A stretch of DNA of 64,000 bases from Neoaquamicrobium microcysteis (GTDB lineage: Bacteria > Pseudomonadota > Alphaproteobacteria > Rhizobiales > Rhizobiaceae), in the NCBI RefSeq assembly GCF_008180155.1, contig NZ_VSZS01000067.1, positions 310,001 to 374,000 of the forward strand, in the 5' to 3' direction. Within the stretch, counting starts at the first letter, position 1, and every line of letters begins with the position of its first letter. Shown piece by piece: positions 9,459 to 18,783 of the stretch. Made by a program: the position numbers and the translations under genes. The notes under the pieces are model-generated. The model saw only the letters and a program-made list of their open reading frames with translations. It did not search any database and was not told the DNA's origin.

Positions 9459-9884
9459 TTACAATTCTGCGGGGCCGATTGATGTGCCGCGTGGCTGGTC
9501 GCACAAGCGCCGGCCCAGATTCACGAACGGTGCGAGACGCAGCAGAAGCTGCTCGATGCTCTCATAGGGCTGGAAGGCGTCAGCCTTGCCGGCATTGACG
9601 ATCATCAGGTCGAACGGATCGGTCGAGACCAACAGGATGCGGTCGAAATTCTCCTGCTCGGCGTCCGCAGACGGCTCCCCGAAATAGACTGCGCGCGCGC
9701 CTGTAACCCACGCACATATCAGGTAGCCCGAACTCGCCGCGAATGGCCATTCGCGCTCGTTATCGGTCCGCTCGATGCGCTGGAAGCGATATGCCTCCTG
9801 CCCATCCGGAAAATGGAAAAAACTGCGCTCGTTGATGGCGATCAACGGCGTGGTAACGGCCAGAACTGCCGCCAGCCCGCTCAT
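9459..9884 (-). CDS. Uncharacterised protein encoded inside the sox operon
   Basis: 141 residues, family not recognised. The start ATG overlaps the soxB stop (TGATG) and its stop lies 14 bases before soxD, so it is embedded in the operon and very likely translated. The first 17 or so residues are hydrophobic (GLAAVLAVTTPLIAI) and could be a short signal or anchor; the rest is a soluble domain rich in acidic and aromatic residues, with motifs such as FHFPDGQEAYRF and STDPFDLMIV. It has no cysteine pairs or nucleotide motif. Coding character (GC at third positions) resembles its neighbours, so there is no sign of recent transfer. Confidence 0.75.
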   Translation of the reverse strand: MSGLAAVLAVTTPLIAINERSFFHFPDGQEAYRFQRIERTDNEREWPFAASSGYLICAWVTGARAVYFGEPSADAEQENFDRILLVSTDPFDLMIVNAGKADAFQPYESIEQLLLRLAPFVNLGRRLCDQPRGTSIGPAEL

Positions 9885-11137
9885 CAGTGGGCGACGGCGG
9901 CGGCGGCCGCCTCATCGATCAGCCGGCCGGTGCGGAAGCGCTCCAGCGTGAACGGCGCATTGATGCGGTGCGGCTCGTCGCGCGCGATGGTGTGGGCAAA
10001 GACATGCCCCGATCCCGGCGTTGCCTTGAACCCGCCCGTGCCCCAGCCGCAGTTCACGTACAGGCCCTTCACCGGCGTCTTGGCCAGGATGGGCGAGCGG
10101 TCGGGCGTCACGTCCACGATGCCGCCCCACGAGCGCAGCATCTTCATGCGCGTGAACATGGGGAACATCTCGCAGATCGCGTCGAGCGTATGGTTGATGA
10201 TGTGCAGCCCGCCCGTCTGCGAATAGGACGTGTACTGATCGGTGCCGGCGCCGATCACCAGCTCGCCCTTGTCGGACTGCGATATGTAGGCGTGCACAGT
10301 GTTGGACATCACCACGCACGGAAACACCGGCTTCACCGGCTCCGATACCAGCGCCTGCAACGGGTAGCTTTCCAGCGGCATGCGCACGTCGGCCATCTGC
10401 ATGATCACGGAGGAATGCCCGGCGGCCACCACGCCCACCTTCTTGGCCCCGATGAAGCCCTTCGTCGTCTCCACGCCCAGCACATGGCCCTGAGGCGAGC
10501 GGCGCACGCCGGTCACCTCGCAATTCTGGATGATGTCCACGCCGCGCGCCGACGCGCCGCGTGCATAGCCCCACGCCACCGCGTCGTGACGCGCGGTGCC
10601 GCCGCGCCTTTGCAGCGCCGCGCCCACCACCGGGTAGCGCGCGCCCTGCGATATGTTCAGCGGCGGGCAATAGTCCTTCGCCTGCTCCGGCGTCAGCCAT
10701 TCATTGTCGATGCCGTTCAGCCGGTTGGCGTGGATGTGACGCTTCAGCACCTGCACATCGTGCACGTTGTGGGCGAGCATCATCACGCCGCGTGCCGAAT
10801 ACATGACGTTGTAGTTCAGTTCCTGCGACAGCCCGTCCCACAGCTTCACCGCGTGGTCGTAGATGCCGGCGCTCTCGTCATAGAGGTAGTTGGAGCGGAT
10901 GATGGTCGTGTTGCGGCCGGTATTGCCGCCGCCCAGCCAGCCCTTTTCCACGACGGCGACGTTGGTGATCCCGTGTTCCGCGGCCAGATAATAGGCCGTC
11001 GCCAGCCCGTGCCCGCCCGCGCCGACGATCACGACGTCGTACTCGGCCTTGGGTTCGGGCGAGTGCCACTGCTCTTCCCAACCCTTGTGGCCGCGAAAGG
11101 CTTCCCGGGCGATGGCGAAGGCGGAATATTTGCGCAT
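9884..11137 (-). CDS. soxB: Sarcosine oxidase beta subunit
   Basis: 417 residues, first gene of the operon. It has the FAD-binding motif [15 protein letters not shown] near residue 37, the second-strand acidic residue in VVEKGWLG, and the [16 protein letters not shown] segment typical of SoxB, where FMN is covalently attached to a histidine in this subunit. The DAO-type domain continues to a [11 protein letters not shown] motif near the C-terminus. Beta carries the sarcosine oxidation site. The 268-base region between this gene and rpsU must hold the divergent promoters. Confidence 0.96.
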   Translation of the reverse strand: MRKYSAFAIAREAFRGHKGWEEQWHSPEPKAEYDVVIVGAGGHGLATAYYLAAEHGITNVAVVEKGWLGGGNTGRNTTIIRSNYLYDESAGIYDHAVKLWDGLSQELNYNVMYSARGVMMLAHNVHDVQVLKRHIHANRLNGIDNEWLTPEQAKDYCPPLNISQGARYPVVGAALQRRGGTARHDAVAWGYARGASARGVDIIQNCEVTGVRRSPQGHVLGVETTKGFIGAKKVGVVAAGHSSVIMQMADVRMPLESYPLQALVSEPVKPVFPCVVMSNTVHAYISQSDKGELVIGAGTDQYTSYSQTGGLHIINHTLDAICEMFPMFTRMKMLRSWGGIVDVTPDRSPILAKTPVKGLYVNCGWGTGGFKATPGSGHVFAHTIARDEPHRINAPFTLERFRTGRLIDEAAAAAVAH

Positions 11138-11283
11138 GGACTGTCGGTCTCGCGATTGTGTGCGTGCTTCGGCGTCGCCGCCGCTGACCGTTTATCACTA
11201 GCGAAATGCCGCGGCCACTCTTGCGCTGTTTGCGACGGCGAATGCCGTATTGCCGAATGCCCGCATGCAACGCGCTTAGTGTG

Positions 11284-11312
11284 TGGACAAGGGGATTGGC
11301 TTCTGCTATGAG
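11284..11312 (+). promoter_or_regulatory. Sigma70-type promoter for rpsU
   Basis: A TGGACA -35 box (11284-11289), a 17-base spacer and a TATGAG -10 box (11307-11312) preceded by TGC (extended -10) are visible. Transcription would begin near 11319, leaving a leader of about 85 bases before the GTG start of rpsU. The position also shows that earlier in-frame start codons of the S21 frame would overlap the promoter. Confidence 0.6.
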
Positions 11313-11405
11313 CCGCCGCAATTCGTGGTGTATCCGCCGCGGGGGCGCTCGGGTATGCGTCCTGAATTTTTGATAACGCACATCAACCGGAAGACAGGAA
11401 CGCAC

Positions 11406-11642
11406 GTGCAGGTACTCGTCCGCGACAACAATGTTGACCAGGCGCTCCGCGCTCTCAAGAAGAAGATGCAGCGCGAAGGTATCTTCCGCGAAATGAAGAT
11501 GCGCGGACATTACGAGAAGCCGTCCGAGAAGCGTGCCCGCGAAAAGGCCGAAGCCGTGCGCCGCGCACGCAAGCTGGCCCGCAAGCGCGCCCAGCGCGAA
11601 GGTCTGGTTGCCGGCGGCCGCACCGCGGCTCCCGCGCGCTGA
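11406..11642 (+). CDS. rpsU: 30S ribosomal protein S21
   Basis: 78 residues from GTG 11406, with AGGAA located 5 bases upstream. The sequence [19 protein letters not shown] matches the S21 N-terminus of alphaproteobacteria, followed by the [16 protein letters not shown] core and a long basic [20 protein letters not shown] helix. S21 joins the 30S subunit late and helps initiation. The frame stays open upstream to 11283, but those residues are unlike S21 and overlap the promoter. Confidence 0.96.
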   Translation: MQVLVRDNNVDQALRALKKKMQREGIFREMKMRGHYEKPSEKRAREKAEAVRRARKLARKRAQREGLVAGGRTAAPAR

Positions 11643-11797
11643 CATCGCCAAGTTTTCGTCCTTTTCCAGGGATACCGGGTAAGGTGGCGCGATGCGAATC
11701 GTTGCCGCCTTTTCTGTTTGGAGCCGCGTGCGCCCGCGTGCGCAACGATTGCACGCCAAAGACGTTGTGGCAGGCGACGAATGAGGGGAACCCGACG

Positions 11798-12646
11798 ATG
11801 AATGCCGATGCCGTCCGCAGCCGCAAGGCGAGCCTCAAGGGAGGCATGTTCGCCTTCGCCGCCGCGCTCATGCTCGCAGGGTGTCAGACCGCGACGGGGC
11901 CTCTTGGCGAAGTCGCCGCCATCGACACGGCGCAGGGCTCTACCGAGAACATCTCGTCCCTCAGCGCGGTGATCGACCGCACCCCCAACGATCCCGAAGC
12001 CTACAACGTGCGCGGCTCGGCCTATGGCCGCGGCGGCCGCTATCAGGAAGCGCTGAAGGATTTCGAAACCGCCATCCGGCTCAACCCGAGCTACTATCAG
12101 GCCTACGCGAACCGCGCGCTCATCCATCGCATGATGGGTAACCAGCAGGCCGCGCTGCAGGATTACAACCAGGCCATCCAGCTCAATTCGAGCTACGACG
12201 CCGCCTATATCGGGCGCGGCAACGTCTACCGCCTGTCTGGCCGCAACCAGGAGGCGTTCCGCGATTTCGAGCGCGCCATCCAGCTCGACACGACCGATCC
12301 GCGCGCCTACCACAATCGCGGCCTGCTCTACCAGTCGCAGGGCCAGCACGACTTCGCCATCGCCGACTTCGCCCAGTCGATCTCGCTGGCGCCGAGCGCT
12401 GCCGAGCCCTACACGGCTAGGGGCCTGTCCTATCTGGCGATCAACAACGAAGACAACGCGCTGGCGGATTTCAACACCGCGATCCAGCTCGACCGGCGCA
12501 ACGCGGAGGCATGGGCCTATCAGGGCCTGATCCTCGAGCGCCGCGGCGACAAGACTCGTGCCTCGCGCTCCTATGCCGAGGCCGCGCGTCTCGACCCCAA
12601 CCTCAAGGCGGCCAAGGACGGGATCGCCCGTACCAGAAGCTCCTGA
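11798..12646 (+). CDS. TPR-repeat lipoprotein
   Basis: 282 residues from ATG 11798. A signal peptide ends in the lipobox LAGC (Cys at about 28), so the protein should be a lipoprotein of the periplasm or outer membrane. The rest is an array of about six tetratricopeptide repeats (for example EAYNVRGSAYGRGGRYQEAL, and AYHNRGLLYQSQGQHD). TPR lipoproteins of this NlpI-like type act as scaffolds for envelope enzymes; the partner is unknown. It follows rpsU by 155 bases in the same direction. Confidence 0.85.
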   Translation: MNADAVRSRKASLKGGMFAFAAALMLAGCQTATGPLGEVAAIDTAQGSTENISSLSAVIDRTPNDPEAYNVRGSAYGRGGRYQEALKDFETAIRLNPSYYQAYANRALIHRMMGNQQAALQDYNQAIQLNSSYDAAYIGRGNVYRLSGRNQEAFRDFERAIQLDTTDPRAYHNRGLLYQSQGQHDFAIADFAQSISLAPSAAEPYTARGLSYLAINNEDNALADFNTAIQLDRRNAEAWAYQGLILERRGDKTRASRSYAEAARLDPNLKAAKDGIARTRSS

Positions 12647-12674
12647 TCCGGTATCGCGGGGACGACCGGCCTCC

Positions 12675-13262
12675 ATGCGCTGCCTGATCGTCCTCGCCCA
12701 CCCGCTCGACAAGAGCCTCAACCATCGCTTCGCTGATCTTGCCGCCCAGACGCTGGCGGCCGCTGGCCACGATGTCGCGCGCATCGACCTTTATGCCGAG
12801 GATTTCGACCCTCGGCTGACGCGGGCCGAGCGTGAAACCCACTACACCGAAACGCCCGACCACTCCGGCATCGCCCCCCACGCGGCTGCCCTGCGAGAAG
12901 CCGACATGCTGGTGCTCGTCTTTCCGACATGGTGGTTCGGGCTTCCAGCCATTCTGAAAGGCTGGATCGACCGCGTCTTCGCGCCCGGCATCGCCTTCGA
13001 CCACGGCACTGATTTCGGCCCCATAGTACCGAAGCTGGACCGGCTGCGTCGCATGGTGGCAATCACCACGCTGGGCACGCCGTGGTGGGCGGACAGGCTG
13101 GTCATGTGGCGGCCCGTGCGCCGCATGCTAAAGACGGCCGTGCTCGGCAGCTGCGCTTCCCAAGCGCGCTTTTCCTACCTCCCCTTCTATGCCGCCGAAA
13201 AGCCGACGGCGGCCCGCATCGACGCCTTCGAGAAACGCGTGCGCGCCGCCCTGACGCGCTGA
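12675..13262 (+). CDS. NAD(P)H-quinone oxidoreductase-like flavodoxin-fold protein
   Basis: 195 residues from ATG 12675, 28 bases after the TPR gene stop. It has the flavodoxin-like NQO1/MdaB fold: LIVLAHPLDKSLNHRF at the N-terminus (FMN/FAD phosphate loop) and VLVFPTWWFGLPAILKGWIDRVF in two pieces around 80-105, the family hallmark. Members carry out two-electron quinone reduction or act as subunits regulating K+ efflux. The neighbouring regulator and efflux pump support a role in handling quinones or redox cyclers. Confidence 0.85.
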   Translation: MRCLIVLAHPLDKSLNHRFADLAAQTLAAAGHDVARIDLYAEDFDPRLTRAERETHYTETPDHSGIAPHAAALREADMLVLVFPTWWFGLPAILKGWIDRVFAPGIAFDHGTDFGPIVPKLDRLRRMVAITTLGTPWWADRLVMWRPVRRMLKTAVLGSCASQARFSYLPFYAAEKPTAARIDAFEKRVRAALTR

Positions 13263-13307
13263 GCGCATCTGGCACAATCACACACACTTTCGTGGCAGCG
13301 CATTGCA

Positions 13308-13333
13308 ATATAGAAACCAAATGGTTTTTATAT
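13308..13333 (+). promoter_or_regulatory. 26-base operator-like palindrome before the COG2345 regulator
   Basis: The arms ATATAGAAACCA and TGGTTTTTATAT flank a central AA; eleven of twelve positions pair and the inner AAACCA/TGGTTT is perfect. It lies 11 bases before the ATG at 13345 and overlaps the likely -10 region (TTTATATA), with TTGCAA at 13303-13308 as a possible -35. This is the expected place for autorepression by the winged-helix protein that follows. Confidence 0.65.
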
Positions 13334-13344
13334 AGGATGATCGT

Positions 13345-14001
13345 ATGCAAGCCCCCGCCAGCAGCGACGAGCGCCTCCTGCGCTTCCTGAAATTCCGCGG
13401 CCCGCAAACCGCCGAGGCGATATCGCGCCATCTCGGCATCACAGTCCCCGGCGTTCGCAAGCATCTGGCATCCTTGCAGCAGGGTGATCTGATCGACCAT
13501 TTCGACGAGGCCGGCAGCGTCGGCAGGCCACGGCGGCACTGGCGTCTGACGCAGAGGGCGCAGGCCCGCTTTCCCGATAGCCACGCAGTGCTGAACGTCG
13601 AGATGATCGCATCGATCCGCGCCGTCTTCGGCCAGGAAGGCCTCGACCGGCTGGTCGGCGAGCGGGAGCGGCAGACGCTGGCACGTTATCGCCTGGATCT
13701 CACAGAGGCCGACGGCCTCGCCGCCCGCGTCGAGCGCTTGGCCGCCCTGCGCACCGAGGAAGGCTACATGGCCGAGTTCGAGCGGCTGGACGACGGGACG
13801 CTGCTGCTGGTCGAGAACCATTGCCCCATATGCGCCGCCGCGCGAGCCTGCCAGAACTTCTGCCGATCCGAACTGGAGGTGTTCCGCGCCGCGCTGGGAC
13901 CGGGCGCGGTCGTGGAGCGCGACGAACACATGCTTGCCGGCAGCCGCCGGTGCACCTACCGCATTACCCCTCGTCCGGAAGCCCGCCATGACGACCGCTG
14001 A
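13345..14001 (+). CDS. Winged-helix regulator of the COG2345/SufR-like family
   Basis: 218 residues. The N-terminal 70 residues form a MarR/ArsR-like winged helix (ETAEAISRHL, VRKHLASLQQGDLI, wing GRPRRHWRLT). The C-terminal half carries Cys160, Cys163, Cys169, Cys173 and Cys203 in ENHCPICAAARACQNFC and SRRCTYRI, arranged like the cluster or metal ligands of SufR-type proteins. An iron-sulfur or metal-sensing function is inferred, not shown. It overlaps the next gene by 14 bases, so it probably controls the MFS pump and itself through the palindrome at 13308. Confidence 0.85.
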   Translation: MQAPASSDERLLRFLKFRGPQTAEAISRHLGITVPGVRKHLASLQQGDLIDHFDEAGSVGRPRRHWRLTQRAQARFPDSHAVLNVEMIASIRAVFGQEGLDRLVGERERQTLARYRLDLTEADGLAARVERLAALRTEEGYMAEFERLDDGTLLLVENHCPICAAARACQNFCRSELEVFRAALGPGAVVERDEHMLAGSRRCTYRITPRPEARHDDR

Positions 14002-15424
14002 GAACCGCCCCAGCTGGCGCGAACTGTGGGAGAGCGGGGATCTCGGCCGCTTCTGCTTCATCTCGCTGGGCATCGTGCTGCACGCTTCCAACGAAACCAT
14101 GATCGCCACCATCATGCCCAGCATGGTGGCCGACATCTCCGGCGTCGAGATGGTCGGCTGGTCGCTGTCGATCTACGAGATCGGCTCCATCACGGCGGGT
14201 GCCGCCGCAGGCCGCCTGATGAGCTACATGGCGCTGCGCACCAACATGGTGCTGGCAGCGCTCATCTACGCGGCCGGTGCGGCGGTCTGCGCGGCCGCGC
14301 CCGACATGCACTGGTTCCTCGCCGGCCGGCTGCTCGAGGGCTTCGGCGGCGGCGCGCTGGTGTCGCTTTCCTATGTCTCCATCGAGAGGCTGTTTCCGCG
14401 CCTCATCTGGCCGCAGCTTTTCGCGATCATATCGGTGGTCTGGGGCGTGTCTGCTTTCGGCGGGCCGCTCATCGGCGCCCTGTTTGCCGAGGCCGCGTCG
14501 TGGCGGTACGCGTTCTGGACGTTCGCCTTCGCCGGCGCAGGCATGGCGCTGGTCAGCTTCGCCGTGCTGCGCGGGCCGCAATCCACGCGGCGCAAGGAAA
14601 GCCCCGATGGCGTGCCGCCCTTCCCGTGGCTGCCGCTGCTCGTGCTCGCCGCAGCCATCATGGCCATCGCGGTCGCGGGCGTCGGCTCCGGCATGGTTCG
14701 CTCCGGCCTGCTTCTCGGCCTCGGCGTCGTCGGCATCGCCTGCTTCTTCCTGCTCGACGCGAGAAACCCGCGCTCGCGCCTGTTTCCCACCCGCCCGCTC
14801 GACATGAACACGCAGGTCGGCAACGGCATCGTCATGATGGCCGCGTTCTCGGCCGGAACCATCACCTTTTCCATCTACGGCCCGCTGATCCTCACCAGCC
14901 TGCACGGCATCTCGATCCTGACGACCGGCTACATCATCGCGGCCGAATCCATCGCCTGGTCCGTCATGTCCATTCTGGTCGCCAGCGCCCGGCCGCAATA
15001 CGAGCGCCCGATCATCCTCGCAGGCGCGGTGATGATCTTCGGCGGCATGATCGGATTCATCTATGCCGTACCCTTCGGCTCGATCCCCCTCATCCTGGCC
15101 TGCGCGATCCTTCAGGGCGGCGGCTTCGGCATCGCGTGGCCCTTCGTCACACGGCTCATCGTATCGTCGGCGAGGGAAGAGGAGCGCACCGTCACGTCTT
15201 CCGCCGTGCCGACCATGCAGCGCATCGGCTATGCCGTGGGTGCGGCCTTCGCCGGCATCATCGCCAACACGGCAGGTTTCTCGGGCGGCCTCTCGGGCGA
15301 AACGGCGCAGAGCGTGGCCCAATGGTTGTTCGTTGCATTCATACCGTTCGGCGTGGTCGGTTGCATCGCGGCGATGCGGCTCCTGAACGCCGAGCGCTCG
15401 CGCCTCGCAACCCTGAAGGAATAG
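13988..15424 (+). CDS. MFS drug-efflux-type transporter
   Basis: 478 residues from ATG 13988, inside the end of the regulator gene. About 14 hydrophobic helices and the early NETMIATIMPSMVADISG segment fit the DHA2 (EmrB/QacA) branch of proton-driven exporters; loop motif LLEGFGGGALVSL is motif C-like. The substrate is unknown. Coupling to a cysteine-containing regulator and proximity to a quinone reductase-like gene suggest export of a redox-active compound. Confidence 0.85.
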   Translation: MTTAENRPSWRELWESGDLGRFCFISLGIVLHASNETMIATIMPSMVADISGVEMVGWSLSIYEIGSITAGAAAGRLMSYMALRTNMVLAALIYAAGAAVCAAAPDMHWFLAGRLLEGFGGGALVSLSYVSIERLFPRLIWPQLFAIISVVWGVSAFGGPLIGALFAEAASWRYAFWTFAFAGAGMALVSFAVLRGPQSTRRKESPDGVPPFPWLPLLVLAAAIMAIAVAGVGSGMVRSGLLLGLGVVGIACFFLLDARNPRSRLFPTRPLDMNTQVGNGIVMMAAFSAGTITFSIYGPLILTSLHGISILTTGYIIAAESIAWSVMSILVASARPQYERPIILAGAVMIFGGMIGFIYAVPFGSIPLILACAILQGGGFGIAWPFVTRLIVSSAREEERTVTSSAVPTMQRIGYAVGAAFAGIIANTAGFSGGLSGETAQSVAQWLFVAFIPFGVVGCIAAMRLLNAERSRLATLKE

Positions 15425-15427
15425 ACC

Positions 15428-16060
15428 ATGCCGGACACCACCAGCCTGCTCGCCTTCGCGCTGATCGCGCTTGGCATGGTGCTCACCCCCGGCCCGAACA
15501 TGATCTACCTGATCTCACGCTCCATCAGCCAGGGGCCGGTCGCCGGCCTCATCTCGCTGGGTGGCGTGGCGCTGGGTTTCGCCTTCTACATGCTGGCCGC
15601 CGCCTTCGGCATCACGGCCCTCATCTTCGCGGTACCTTATGCCTATGACGCGCTGAGGCTGGCGGGCGCGGCCTATCTGTTGTGGCTCGCGTGGCAGGCG
15701 GTACGCCCCGGCGGGCGCTCGCCTTTCGAGGTGCGCGAGCTACGGCGCGACGGGCCGCGCAAGCTGTTCCTGATGGGGCTGTTCACCAACCTGCTGAACC
15801 CCAAGGCGGCGATGCTCTATCTGTCGCTGCTGCCCCAGTTCATCGATCCCGCCGCCGGCAACGTGCTGATGCAGGCCGTGACGCTCGGCTCGCTGCAGAT
15901 CGCAATCAGCGTCACCGTCAACGCGATGATCGCCATAGCCGCCGGCGGCATCGCGCTGTTCCTGATGCGCCATCCCATGTGGCTTGCGGTTCAGCGCTGG
16001 CTGATGGGCACCGTGCTTGCCGGGCTCGCCTTCAACATGGCCGTGGAAGCCAGACGATAA
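15428..16060 (+). CDS. LysE/RhtB-family exporter
   Basis: 210 residues beginning 3 bases after the MFS stop, so co-transcribed with it. The family signature TPGPNMIYLISRS (about 19-31) and the later GLFTNLLNPKAAMLYLSLLPQF are both present, with six predicted helices. Known members export amino acids (lysine, threonine, homoserine lactone). No ligand can be assigned here. Confidence 0.9.
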   Translation: MPDTTSLLAFALIALGMVLTPGPNMIYLISRSISQGPVAGLISLGGVALGFAFYMLAAAFGITALIFAVPYAYDALRLAGAAYLLWLAWQAVRPGGRSPFEVRELRRDGPRKLFLMGLFTNLLNPKAAMLYLSLLPQFIDPAAGNVLMQAVTLGSLQIAISVTVNAMIAIAAGGIALFLMRHPMWLAVQRWLMGTVLAGLAFNMAVEARR

Positions 16061-16067
16061 GCGCGCC

Positions 16068-16880
16068 TCAGAGCGACGTCGCCCACTCGATCACCGTGTC
16101 GGCCACTTTCTCATAGCCGGGCTCCGTCATAAGGAAATGCGACAGGCCCGGAAACTCCACGAAATCCGTGCGCGCCGAAGACTTGTTCTGCTTGCGGTAG
16201 ATCGCACGAGAAAGGGCCGGCGCGACGGTCCGGTCTTTCTCACCGGCAGTGATGAGCAGCGGCTGCTTGCGCAATTCCGGCTGCACTCCGATACCGATGC
16301 CGGTCGCTGCCTGCGCAAAAAGGCGGCCCGATGTCGGCACCATGTATTTCTCGTAGGCTTCCGCACGCAGCGCGGCCGGCGCCGTGTTGGCGAAGCGGTT
16401 GTCGAACTGCGCCTTGCTCAGCGTGTAGGTGCGGTTCCACGCGTTCCACCGCGCCAGAACGGGGAAGGCGGCCCCCAGCGAGACCGGATCGGCTATCACG
16501 CCCGCGACCGGCGCGGGATCCAGCGCAACCCCCGCCACGCCGTAGCCCCGGTCGAGCAGCAGTTGCGTCACCAGCCCGCCCATCGAATGCCCGATTATCA
16601 GCGGCTTCTCCGGCAGCGTATCGATGAAGCGGGCGTAGTGGTCGGCGATGGCTCCGGCAGTCAGCCTGCCCAGCCCTTCCGGCGGATTGGCCCGCAATTC
16701 GGCGGCCGTGCCCCGGTCCAGATATGGCCAGGTGGGTGTATGGACGGTGTATCCCGCCTCTTCTAGCTTGCCGCGAAAATTGTCCCACGAGGCCGGCGTC
16801 ATCCACGCACCGTGGATGAGTACGACCGTCTTGGTCAGCCGTGAGGTCCGGTTATTGCCTGCATCGGTATCGGCATTCAT
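16068..16880 (-). CDS. Alpha/beta hydrolase
   Basis: 270 residues from ATG 16880, preceded by GGAG. The oxyanion segment VLIHGAWMTPASW (20-32) and the nucleophile elbow GHSMGG (around 98-103) are clear. A late Asp in AGEKDRT and a His in PGLSHFL complete a plausible triad. Close relatives are general lipases/esterases without known substrates. It is convergent with the LysE gene and stands alone. Confidence 0.85.
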   Translation of the reverse strand: MNADTDAGNNRTSRLTKTVVLIHGAWMTPASWDNFRGKLEEAGYTVHTPTWPYLDRGTAAELRANPPEGLGRLTAGAIADHYARFIDTLPEKPLIIGHSMGGLVTQLLLDRGYGVAGVALDPAPVAGVIADPVSLGAAFPVLARWNAWNRTYTLSKAQFDNRFANTAPAALRAEAYEKYMVPTSGRLFAQAATGIGIGVQPELRKQPLLITAGEKDRTVAPALSRAIYRKQNKSSARTDFVEFPGLSHFLMTEPGYEKVADTVIEWATSL

Positions 16881-17092
16881 GTCGGTCTCTCCTTCGGCAA
16901 TGGCCGATCTGATCGTGAGCGACGTAGCGGATGCGAATGCGTGGAGCGAGACGGTGGCAGGCGCTTGAGGTCACGCCCTGCCGTCCGTCCGTAGAAAGAA
17001 TAGGATCAAAATCGACTTTGGGGAAAACCCCTAATTGAATGATGGCCCTACGCGGACAACCCCTCTTGCCATCCGGCGAGCCGTGAACGAGC

Positions 17093-17905
17093 TTATGCCG
17101 CCCGCTGGGCTGCGGCCGCGGCCTGCCTGCGTCTCGCCACCTCGTAGGCGATCGCACCAATCACGGTGATTGCGATCATGATGAGAGCCAGCGCGTTGAC
17201 GGCGGGCGTAAGCCCGGTGCGCACCTTGGTCGCGATGAAGACCGTCAGCGGCGTATCGAACCCGCGCACGAACAGCGTCGTGTTGTAGTTCTCCACCGAT
17301 TGCAGGATGGCAAGGAACGCGGCCGCGATCAGCGCCGGCTTGAGGAACGGCAGCAGGATGCGCCGGAACACCATCACCTTGGACGCGCCGAGCCCGAGGG
17401 CCGCTTCCTCCTGCGTACGATCGAACCTTTGCAGCCGTGCAGCGACCATCAGCATCACGTAGCAGATGATGAAGCTTGCCTGCGCCACCACGATGAGAAA
17501 CACGCCGCCTCCCACGCCAAGCTGGCGCCACAACACCAGCGTCGCGATGCCGATGACGACGCCGGGCGTCAGCAGCGGCGAAACCATCAGCGCATAGAGG
17601 AAGCCGCGCGCCCGCGCATGCAGGCTGGTGAGGATGAGGGCCGCCGCCGTGCCGACCGGCAGCGCGATCAGCACCACGAAGAAGGCGATCACCATCGACG
17701 TCCAGACCGACTGCCACATCGCCCGGTCGTTCCACAATTCGTTGAACCACTGGAGCGTCGTGCCCTGCCAGGGCGTCACGGTCGGGAACCGGCTGGTGTT
17801 GAACGTCGCCGCGCCCATGATGACCAGCGGCGCGAACAGATAGACGAAGAACGCCACCATGTAGAAGGCGAACAGGAAACGCGCGATGCGGTCGGTGGCA
17901 GTCAT
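17093..17905 (-). CDS. Polyamine-type ABC transporter permease (PotC-like)
   Basis: 270 residues from ATG 17905, which overlaps the stop of the upstream permease; a longer in-frame opening to 18184 is a shadow of that gene. Six transmembrane helices and the cytoplasmic EEAALGLGASKVMVFRRILLP motif (EAA loop that docks on the ATPase) are visible. The protein is the last gene of the binding protein-ATPase-permease-permease operon. The 211 bases after it contain only a weak GGGG-AAAA-CCCC hairpin near 17020. Confidence 0.92.
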   Translation of the reverse strand: MTATDRIARFLFAFYMVAFFVYLFAPLVIMGAATFNTSRFPTVTPWQGTTLQWFNELWNDRAMWQSVWTSMVIAFFVVLIALPVGTAAALILTSLHARARGFLYALMVSPLLTPGVVIGIATLVLWRQLGVGGGVFLIVVAQASFIICYVMLMVAARLQRFDRTQEEAALGLGASKVMVFRRILLPFLKPALIAAAFLAILQSVENYNTTLFVRGFDTPLTVFIATKVRTGLTPAVNALALIMIAITVIGAIAYEVARRRQAAAAAQRAA

Positions 17906-18783
17906 TTCGCGACATCCGTCAAATTGACGCGCGCGAGCTTGAGCGTCACCAGCACGACCACGAGGCACAGCACCAGCAATACCAGCGCATAGGCAGCACC
18001 CCGGTTCCAGTCGCCGCCCTCGAAGAACCAGTTGTAGATGATCTCGGTGAACCAGCGGCTGCCCGGCGCGCCCAGCAGCGCCGGCGCCACGTAGGAGCCT
18101 GCCGCCAGCATGAAGGTGAAGACGCAGCCGGTTGCGATGCCCGCCTTCGCATGCGGCATCACCACCCGCCAGTGGATGCGCCACGTCGAGGCGCCAAGGT
18201 CGCGCGCCGCCTCGATCTGCGCTTTCTCAAGGCTCTCGATCGCATTGTAGATCGGAAACAGCATGAACAGGATGTAGGCGTAGATCATGCCCGCCAGCAC
18301 GCCGCCGTTTCCATACCACCGCATCGGCTCGTCGATGATGCCCAGCGAAAGAAGCAACGCGTTCAGCGGGCCGCGAAACGCCAGGATGATGTACCACGCC
18401 AGCGTGCGCAGCACCTCGTTGATCCAGAACGGGATCGTCAGCGCCAGCAGCGCTATGGCGGTCTGCGAGGGCGTGGCATGCTGCGCCAGCCAGTAGGCCA
18501 GCGGATAGCAGACGACGAACGTCGCAAACGCCACGAAGGCGCTCGCCCAGATCGTCTTGAAGAAGATGGAGCGATGCACGGCCTCGTTGGCGAGATACAT
18601 CACGTTGTCGAGCGAATAGACGTCGTTCGGACCGCCGATCTGGGCCGGCGGCAGGTTGGGCCGCAGCGCGTAGTCGACCATCATGATGTTCGGGGCGAGC
18701 ACCATGCCGGCCAGCCACATCAGCACCAGCGCAACGAAGATGGTGGAAAGCCCGCCGCCGAAGCGTCTGTACAGCTCAGCCAT
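17902..18783 (-). CDS. Polyamine-type ABC transporter permease (PotB-like)
   Basis: 293 residues from ATG 18783; the frame is open further upstream, but only inside the ATPase gene. It has six predicted helices, a WINEVLRTLAWYIIL segment typical of PotB/PotH proteins, and the EAA loop EAARDLGASTWRIHWRVVMP. It overlaps both neighbours by a few bases, indicating tight translational coupling. Confidence 0.92.
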   Translation of the reverse strand: MAELYRRFGGGLSTIFVALVLMWLAGMVLAPNIMMVDYALRPNLPPAQIGGPNDVYSLDNVMYLANEAVHRSIFFKTIWASAFVAFATFVVCYPLAYWLAQHATPSQTAIALLALTIPFWINEVLRTLAWYIILAFRGPLNALLLSLGIIDEPMRWYGNGGVLAGMIYAYILFMLFPIYNAIESLEKAQIEAARDLGASTWRIHWRVVMPHAKAGIATGCVFTFMLAAGSYVAPALLGAPGSRWFTEIIYNWFFEGGDWNRGAAYALVLLVLCLVVVLVTLKLARVNLTDVAK

